Source of the DNA: Sideroxydans lithotrophicus
GTDB lineage: Bacteria; Pseudomonadota; Gammaproteobacteria; Burkholderiales; Gallionellaceae
Direction of reading: 5' to 3'
DNA: 64,000 bases
Assembly (NCBI GenBank): GCA_020723185.1
Contig: DYJI01000001.1
Coordinates: 124,001 to 188,000, forward strand
Position numbers and translations under genes: made by a program. Every line of letters starts with the position of its first letter. Positions within the stretch are counted from its first letter, which is position 1. Below, in pieces: positions 58,579 through 64,000 of the stretch. Under the pieces are notes generated by a model that saw nothing but the letters and a program-made list of their open reading frames with translations, was not told the DNA's origin and did not search any database.

Positions 58579-59754
58579 ATGAAAAATCACACGCACGCAC
58601 ATGGCCACGACAAGTCGGCCGCCTTTGAACCCGCTCATCCCGAGCGCTTCGCTGCGGCGCGCAAGAGCACCTGGGTCAGCATCCTCGTCAATCTGTTCCT
58701 GACTGTGGCGCAATTGGTGGGCGGTTATTTCGGTCGCTCGCAATCGCTGATCGCAGACGGCCTGCATTCGCTCTCCGATCTGCTGGCGGATATCCTCGTG
58801 CTGTTCGCGAACCGTCACGGCAACAAGCACGCCGATGCGAACCATCCCTACGGCCATGCGCGCATCGAGACGGCGGCTTCGCTGATCCTCGGTGCGAGTC
58901 TGGGGGCGGTCGGCATCGCGCTGCTGATCTCGGCGGGTTTGCGCCTGCAACATCCCGAGCAGGTGCAGCCGGTGCAGGTCTACACATTGTATGTGGCGCT
59001 GTTCACTCTGGCCGCGAAGGAGATATTGTTCCGCTACATGCTGGCCATCGCGAAACGCGTGCGTTCGCAGATGCTGGTGGCGAACGCGTGGCATGCGCGC
59101 TCCGATGCGGCGTCTTCGCTGGTGGTGATCGTGGGGATCTCGGGCAACCTGCTGGGCTATACCTTCCTCGACCTGATCGCTGCGGCTGTGGTGGGGGTGA
59201 TGATCGCCTACATGGGTTTCCAGTTCGCGCGCGATGCGATGCTGGAGCTGGTGGATACCGGGCTGGAGGCCGAAGAGGTGCGCGCCATCCGCAACACGCT
59301 CAAATCGGTGCCGGGCGTGCTGGGCCTGCACGAACTTCGCACGCGCAAGATGGCGGACAACGCGCTGGTCGACGCGCACATCATGGTCGATCCCTACATC
59401 AGCGTGTCGGAAGGGCATTACATCGCGGAGGCGGCGCGCGCCGCCGTGCTCAACAGCCACCATGTGATGGATGTGATGGTGCATATCGACCCGGAGGATG
59501 ATGTGAAGTCCAAGCCGAATGCCCATACACCGCAGCGCCATCTGCTGCTGATGCATCTGCAGAAGCGCCTTGAAATGGAGCTGCCGCCGGACACGCGTTT
59601 CGTGCTGCATTACCTGAACGGCAAGATCGAGGCCGAGTTGCTTCTTCCGCTGGCGGTCGATGCCGGGATGTTGCAGGCGAAGTGCGATGCCATCGTCGCC
59701 GACGACCCCTATTTCAAGCGCATCAAGGTGTTTCAGATTTCCGCACCAAAATAG
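58579..59754 (+). CDS. Cation diffusion facilitator family transporter
   Basis: 391 residues from ATG 58579. A His-rich start (KNHTHAHGHD), then six membrane helices with the metal sites IADGLHSLSDLLAD (helix 2) and WHARSDAASS (helix 5), and a cytosolic CDF domain with HELRTRKMADNALVDAHI. It exports divalent metal ions by proton antiport. HxxxD in helices 2 and 5 fits zinc or iron/manganese transport; the choice is not resolved. A 60-residue extension follows the normal C-terminal domain. Confidence 0.94.
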   Translation: MKNHTHAHGHDKSAAFEPAHPERFAAARKSTWVSILVNLFLTVAQLVGGYFGRSQSLIADGLHSLSDLLADILVLFANRHGNKHADANHPYGHARIETAASLILGASLGAVGIALLISAGLRLQHPEQVQPVQVYTLYVALFTLAAKEILFRYMLAIAKRVRSQMLVANAWHARSDAASSLVVIVGISGNLLGYTFLDLIAAAVVGVMIAYMGFQFARDAMLELVDTGLEAEEVRAIRNTLKSVPGVLGLHELRTRKMADNALVDAHIMVDPYISVSEGHYIAEAARAAVLNSHHVMDVMVHIDPEDDVKSKPNAHTPQRHLLLMHLQKRLEMELPPDTRFVLHYLNGKIEAELLLPLAVDAGMLQAKCDAIVADDPYFKRIKVFQISAPK

Positions 59755-59819
59755 TGCGCGTCGCCTTCGGAACGCCCTGTTTTTGGGCGTGTACGTTGCC
59801 CGCCATTTCCCTTGATATA

Positions 59820-59835
59820 TGGCACAATGCTCGCC
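59820..59835 (+). promoter_or_regulatory. Sigma-54-like promoter element, distal
   Basis: TGGCAC-ATGC-TCGC type element with GG and GC twelve bases apart (first base to first base). One mismatch to the consensus -12 half. It lies 107 bases before glnA. Confidence 0.4.
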
Positions 59836-59853
59836 TGACTGGATATCCGGCGA

Positions 59854-59869
59854 TGGCACAGTTTCTGCT
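59854..59869 (+). promoter_or_regulatory. Sigma-54 promoter of glnA, proximal
   Basis: TGGCACAGTTTCTGCT: full -24 half, correct spacing, and CTGCT at -12 against TTGCW. The expected transcript start (~59881) gives a 60-base leader before ATG 59941. ntrB-ntrC downstream supply the activator. Confidence 0.7.
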
Positions 59870-59940
59870 TTTTTCGACCCGTACCAATCAAACGGTTCGC
59901 CTTACTGACTTTTGTTTTTAATTTCCTGGGAGATTCGAGT

Positions 59941-61356
59941 ATGTCCAAAACAGCCGCCGACGTTCTGAAGCTGATCAAAGAACAAGGCATCAAATTCGTC
60001 GACCTTCGTTTCACTGATACCCGCGGCAAGGAGCAGCACGTTGGCGTGCCGGTCAGCGCCGTGGACGAGAGCAAGTTCGAAGACGGCCACGCCTTCGACG
60101 GTTCCTCCATCGCCGGCTGGAAAGGCATCCAGGCTTCCGACATGCTGCTGATGCTGGATCCGGATTCCGCTTATGTCGACCCGTTCTTCGACGAGCCGAC
60201 CCTGGTCATCACTTGTGACGTGATCGAGCCGACCGACGGCAAGGGCTACGACCGCGACCCGCGTTCCATCGCCAAGCGCGCTGAAGCCTACCTGAAGTCC
60301 ACCGGCATCGGCGACACCGCTTTCTTCGGCCCCGAGCCGGAATTCTTCATCTTCGACTCCGTCGAGTGGAAGGTGGATATGTCCGGCTGCTTCCTGAAGA
60401 TCAATTCGGAAGAGGCTGCATGGTCTACCGGCGAGAAGTTCGAAGGCGGCAACACCGGCCACCGTCCGATGGTGAAGGGCGGCTACTTCCCGGTTCCTCC
60501 GGTGGACAGCCTGAACGACATCCGCGCGCAGATGTGTCTGTTGCTGGAAGAAGTCGGCATCCCCGTCGAAGTGCATCACCACGAAGTGGCGACTGCAGGC
60601 CAGTGCGAGATCGGCACCAAGTTCTCCACGCTGGTGAAGCGCGCCGACCAGACACAGACCCTGAAGTACATCGTGCACAACGTTGCGCACCAGTACGGCA
60701 AGACTGCCACCTTCATGCCCAAGCCTATCGTTGGCGACAACGGTTCCGGTATGCACGTGCACCAGTCGATCTGGAAAGACGGCAAGAACACCTTCGCGGG
60801 TAACGGCTACGCCGGCCTGTCCGAGACAGCGCTGTACTACATCGGTGGCATCATCAAGCACGCCAAGGCACTGAACGCGATCTGCAACCCGGGCACCAAC
60901 AGCTACAAGCGTCTGGTTCCGCACTACGAAGCGCCGGTGAAGATGGCTTACTCCGCCAAGAACCGTTCCGCTTCCATCCGCATCCCGCACGTCGCCAGCG
61001 ACAAGGCACGCCGCATCGAGACCCGCTTCCCGGATCCGACTGCGAACCCGTACCTGTGCTTCGCCGCACTGCTGATGGCCGGTCTGGATGGTATCCAGAA
61101 CAAGATCCACCCCGGCGATCCTGCTGACAAGAACCTGTACGACCTGCCGCCGGAAGAAGATGCGAAGATCCCAACCGTGGCGGCCGGCCTGGACGAAGCC
61201 CTGGCAGCACTGGACAAGGACCGCGAGTTCCTGACCCGTGGCGGTGTGTTCTCCAGCGACTTCATCGACGCCTTCATCGCGTTGAAGATGGACGAAGTGA
61301 ACAAGATCCGCATGACGACCCATCCGGTCGAGTTCGACATGTACTACAGCATCTAA
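59941..61356 (+). CDS. glnA: Glutamine synthetase, type I
   Basis: 471 residues. [12 protein letters not shown] in the N-terminal domain, [12 protein letters not shown] and [19 protein letters not shown] at the metal and ATP sites, and NLYDLPPEE with Tyr400, the adenylylation site of beta-type enzymes. It makes glutamine from glutamate and ammonia. GGGAG lies before the ATG. Nitrogen control by NtrC is expected from the sigma-54 element and neighbouring ntrBC. Confidence 0.98.
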   Translation: MSKTAADVLKLIKEQGIKFVDLRFTDTRGKEQHVGVPVSAVDESKFEDGHAFDGSSIAGWKGIQASDMLLMLDPDSAYVDPFFDEPTLVITCDVIEPTDGKGYDRDPRSIAKRAEAYLKSTGIGDTAFFGPEPEFFIFDSVEWKVDMSGCFLKINSEEAAWSTGEKFEGGNTGHRPMVKGGYFPVPPVDSLNDIRAQMCLLLEEVGIPVEVHHHEVATAGQCEIGTKFSTLVKRADQTQTLKYIVHNVAHQYGKTATFMPKPIVGDNGSGMHVHQSIWKDGKNTFAGNGYAGLSETALYYIGGIIKHAKALNAICNPGTNSYKRLVPHYEAPVKMAYSAKNRSASIRIPHVASDKARRIETRFPDPTANPYLCFAALLMAGLDGIQNKIHPGDPADKNLYDLPPEEDAKIPTVAAGLDEALAALDKDREFLTRGGVFSSDFIDAFIALKMDEVNKIRMTTHPVEFDMYYSI

Positions 61357-61380
61357 GTCGTTCGCGACTTGCCGCAAAAC

Positions 61381-61410
61381 AACGGAGCCCTCGCGGCTCC
61401 GTTTGTTTTT
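61381..61410 (+). terminator. Rho-independent terminator after glnA
   Basis: Hairpin AACGGAGCC / GGCTCCGTT with a five-base loop followed by TGTTTTT. It separates glnA from the following genes. Confidence 0.9.
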
Positions 61411-61473
61411 GGGCGGTTTGTCTCACCCCTGACCTTACCCTATACTTCCCCCATCGCATCCAGAGGACACCCC

Positions 61474-61968
61474 ATGAAGCCAACCCGCATGCTGTTGTTG
61501 TGCGCCGTCTTCACTGCCGCCAGCAGCACCGCCCACGCAGAGATCTACAAGCGAGTGGACAAGGATGGTCGCGTCACCTATTCCAGCGAGCCAATCCGCG
61601 GCGCGCAGAAGTTGAAACTGGAACCTTTGCCGACCGTGCCCGCGCCCAGAGCCGTTGCCAAAGAACGCAATCGCGAAAGCGAGGAGTCCTCTTTCCCGCG
61701 CGTGGACAACGCGACGCAGAAGCGTCGCGACGACAAGCGACTGCGCATCCTGGAGGACGAGATGGCCAGCGAGCGGCAGGCACTTCAGGATGCACGCGCG
61801 CAGTTGAAGGTGGCAGAGGATACGCCGCAGATCTACACCGGCGCGGACGGCAAGACTTACCGCAATATGGCGAAATACGAAGAGAGCATCCAGGCCGCCC
61901 AGGAGAACGTGCGCATGCACGAGAACAACCTGCGGGCGATACAGACCGAGATCGACAATCTCAAGTGA
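61474..61968 (+). CDS. DUF4124 family secreted coiled-coil protein
   Basis: 164 residues from ATG 61474. Signal peptide LLLCAVFTAASSTAHA with cleavage near residue 19, then EIYKRVDKDGRVTYSSEP, the DUF4124 motif, and a long charged C-terminal helix (residues ~85-160). The protein should be periplasmic. Family function is unknown. GAGG lies upstream. It stands between glnA and ntrB, as in several betaproteobacteria. Confidence 0.88.
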   Translation: MKPTRMLLLCAVFTAASSTAHAEIYKRVDKDGRVTYSSEPIRGAQKLKLEPLPTVPAPRAVAKERNRESEESSFPRVDNATQKRRDDKRLRILEDEMASERQALQDARAQLKVAEDTPQIYTGADGKTYRNMAKYEESIQAAQENVRMHENNLRAIQTEIDNLK

Positions 61969-62003
61969 CCTGACGCTGGCATGTTTTCTGCTCTTTTAAT
62001 GAC

Positions 62004-63065
62004 ATGACCAGCGCCCCGCTCCCCACACTGGATTTCCTGTCGACAGCCGTGATGCTGCTCGACGACCAGTCGCGCATCGCATATCTGAACCCGGCTGCGG
62101 AGCATCTGTTCGCGGTGAGCCACAGCAATCTCATCGGTCATCCGTTGCAGTTCGCTTTCACACATACCGAACAACTGTTCAGCGCGATCCAGTCAGCGCT
62201 GGCTAACCGTTCATCACACATCGAGCACGACCTGCTGCTGGGTACGCACAGCCATAACCAGAAGCTGCATCTGAGTTGCACGGTCAACACCTTGCAGCTG
62301 CCGCACTATGCCCTGATGCTGGAATTCCACCCCATCGAACGCCCGCTCAAGCTGGCGCGCGAGGAGCAGATGCTGGACCAGACGCAGGCCAACCGCATGC
62401 TGTTGCGCAATCTGGCGCACGAGATCAAGAACCCGCTGGGCGGCATCCGCGGTGCCGCGCAACTGCTGGAGCAGGAACTGGAGAAACCGGCACTGCGCGA
62501 ATACACGCAGGTGGTGATCCAGGAGGCGGACCGGCTTCGTTCGCTGATGGAGAACCTGCTCACGCCGCAGCACACGCCCCATTTCAGTGCGCTGAACATC
62601 CATGAGGTACTGGAGCGCGTGCGCAGTGTGGTGATGGCCGAGTTGCCGGACAGCCTGACCATCCAGCGCGACTATGACCTGAGCTTGCCCGATCTGGACG
62701 GCGACAAGGCGTTGCTGATCCAGGTGATCCTGAACATCGTGCGCAATGCCGCGCAGGCGATGCAGGGCAAGGGCACGATCATCCTGCGCACGCGCATCTC
62801 GCGCCAGGTGACGCTGATGAAGAAGCGCCACCGGCTGGCCATCTCGGTACAGATCATCGACGACGGCCCCGGCATCCCGCATCATTTGCAGGACAAGATC
62901 TTCTACCCGCTGGTCTCTGGGCGGGCCGACGGGCACGGCCTGGGCCTCACGCTGGCGCAGGATTTCGTCAGCCAGCATCAGGGCAGTATCGAATTCGACA
63001 GCGAACCGGGGCGCACCTGCTTCACGGTGATGCTGCCGCTCACTTCCATGGAAAAACAGCAATGA
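62004..63065 (+). CDS. glnL: Nitrogen regulation sensor histidine kinase NtrB
   Basis: 353 residues, cytosolic. An N-terminal PAS domain (AVMLLDDQSRIAYLNPAAEH), the H-box NLAHEIKNPLGGIRGAAQ with His139, an N-box NIVRNAAQAM, and ATP-lid motifs DDGPGIP and GHGLGLTLA. It phosphorylates or dephosphorylates NtrC under PII control. The stop overlaps the ntrC start (ATGA). Confidence 0.96.
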   Translation: MTSAPLPTLDFLSTAVMLLDDQSRIAYLNPAAEHLFAVSHSNLIGHPLQFAFTHTEQLFSAIQSALANRSSHIEHDLLLGTHSHNQKLHLSCTVNTLQLPHYALMLEFHPIERPLKLAREEQMLDQTQANRMLLRNLAHEIKNPLGGIRGAAQLLEQELEKPALREYTQVVIQEADRLRSLMENLLTPQHTPHFSALNIHEVLERVRSVVMAELPDSLTIQRDYDLSLPDLDGDKALLIQVILNIVRNAAQAMQGKGTIILRTRISRQVTLMKKRHRLAISVQIIDDGPGIPHHLQDKIFYPLVSGRADGHGLGLTLAQDFVSQHQGSIEFDSEPGRTCFTVMLPLTSMEKQQ

Positions 63066-64000
63066 CTAAACCTGTCTGGATCATCGATGACGACAAGTCC
63101 ATCCGCTGGGTGCTGGAGAAGGCACTGGCGCGCGAGGAGATCGAATACAAGAGTTTCGCCTCGGCCGACGAGGCGCTGGCCGAATTGCCGCACAGCCTGC
63201 CGCAGATGGTGATCAGCGACATCCGCATGCCCGGCAGCTCCGGCCTCGACCTGCTACAGACGCTGCGCAACGAATACCCGGCGCTGCCGGTGATCATCAT
63301 GACCGCCTATTCCGATCTGGAGAGCGCGGTGTCCTCGTTCCAGGGCGGCGCGTTCGAGTATCTGCCCAAGCCCTTCGATGTGAACCATGCGGTCGAGCTG
63401 ATCCGCCGCGCGCTGGCGCAGAGCCAGCGCAAGCAGAGCAACGGCGTGGAAAGCACGGAGGCACCAGACATCCTCGGCCATGCCCCGTCGATGCAGGAGG
63501 TGTTCCGAGCCATCGGCCGGCTTGCTGCATCCAACGCCACCGTGCTCATCAACGGCGAATCCGGTACCGGCAAGGAGCTGGTGGCGCACGCGCTGCACCG
63601 CCATAGCCCGCGAGCCGACAAGCCCTTCGTCGCGATCAACACTGCCGCCATCCCCAAGGACCTGCTGGAATCGGAACTGTTCGGGCACGAGAAAGGCGCG
63701 TTCACCGGTGCCAACACCACACGCCACGGTCGCTTCGAGCAGGCCGAGGGCGGCACGCTGTTCCTCGACGAGATCGGTGACATGCCGGCCGAGTTGCAGA
63801 CGCGATTGCTGCGCGTGCTGTCGGACGGCAACTACTACCGCGTGGGCGGCCACCAGCCGATCAAGGCCAACGTGCGCATCATCGCGGCCACGCACCAGAA
63901 CCTAGATGAGCGCGTGAAACAGGGGCTGTTCCGCGAAGACCTGTTCCACCGCCTGAACGTGATCCGCCTGCGTCTGCCGCCGCTGCGCGAGCGCCGCGAA
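63062..64000 (+). CDS. glnG: Nitrogen regulation response regulator NtrC (cut by window edge)
   Basis: First 313 codons. Receiver domain with Asp53 as phosphate acceptor (VISDIRMPG) and Lys103 in LPKPF; AAA+ domain with Walker A GESGTGKE (165-172), the sigma-54 contact loop GAFTGA (212-217) and Walker [10 protein letters not shown]. It activates sigma-54 promoters such as that of glnA under nitrogen limitation. The C-terminal Fis-type DNA-binding domain lies beyond the window. Confidence 0.97.
   Translation, partial: MTKPVWIIDDDKSIRWVLEKALAREEIEYKSFASADEALAELPHSLPQMVISDIRMPGSSGLDLLQTLRNEYPALPVIIMTAYSDLESAVSSFQGGAFEYLPKPFDVNHAVELIRRALAQSQRKQSNGVESTEAPDILGHAPSMQEVFRAIGRLAASNATVLINGESGTGKELVAHALHRHSPRADKPFVAINTAAIPKDLLESELFGHEKGAFTGANTTRHGRFEQAEGGTLFLDEIGDMPAELQTRLLRVLSDGNYYRVGGHQPIKANVRIIAATHQNLDERVKQGLFREDLFHRLNVIRLRLPPLRERRE

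Overview
The window reads as a stretch of chromosome from a Gram-negative proteobacterium, most likely a betaproteobacterium of the Nitrosomonadales/Gallionellaceae type. This placement is an inference from the LPS genes (waaA, heptosyltransferase-like GT9), glnA-ntrB-ntrC, the RND/TolC system and moderately high GC coding; no rRNA is present to confirm it. No tRNA, rRNA, CRISPR array, transposase or integrase was seen.

Region 1 (1-25,870, minus strand) is one tightly packed operon of 23 genes for an O-antigen or exopolysaccharide. Neighbouring genes overlap by a few bases or lie within about 30 bases of each other. It starts with an EPS-type MarR regulator behind a near-consensus sigma-70 promoter. 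Next come manC-manB-gmd-fcl/colC-colD (GDP-colitose route), then rfbF-rfbG-rfbH (CDP-4-keto-3,6-dideoxyglucose route), then a thiamine-diphosphate enzyme and a reductase that resemble YerE/YerF of branched-chain yersiniose synthesis. A Wzx flippase, several glycosyltransferases (CgeB-like, GT2, GT10), an abequose/paratose-synthase-like and a tyvelose-epimerase-like gene follow. The operon ends with a GtrA/GtrB/GT-C trio, two tandem paralogous polymerase-like membrane proteins (one carrying a 192-bp tandem-repeat coiled-coil insert), and a glycosyltransferase cut by the window edge.

Region 2 (25,900-32,500) holds a GT9 heptosyltransferase-like gene, waaA, cysC and the dTDP-L-rhamnose genes (rfbD-rfbC on minus, rfbB-rfbA on plus). 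Region 3 (32,470-39,375, minus) is a tetR-MFP-RND-pcm-tolC efflux group whose membrane fusion protein lacks the usual alpha-hairpin.

Region 4 (39,465-53,400) is the most unusual metabolic unit: a LysR regulator divergent from rnfB - very long pyruvate:ferredoxin oxidoreductase - rnfC-D-G-E-A - small Cys-rich membrane protein - ppsA. It physically joins acetyl-CoA/pyruvate interconversion, the ion-translocating ferredoxin:NAD+ complex and PEP formation. The likely reading is Rnf-driven reduced ferredoxin for pyruvate synthesis, or the reverse in fermentation.

Region 5 (53,400-64,000) contains thiC behind a TPP riboswitch, an HNH nuclease with a small zinc-ribbon protein, ykgJ-like and DUF1289 Fe-S/zinc proteins, uppP, a rhodanese, a cation diffusion facilitator, and glnA - DUF4124 - ntrB - ntrC (cut by the right edge), with two sigma-54-like promoters before glnA.
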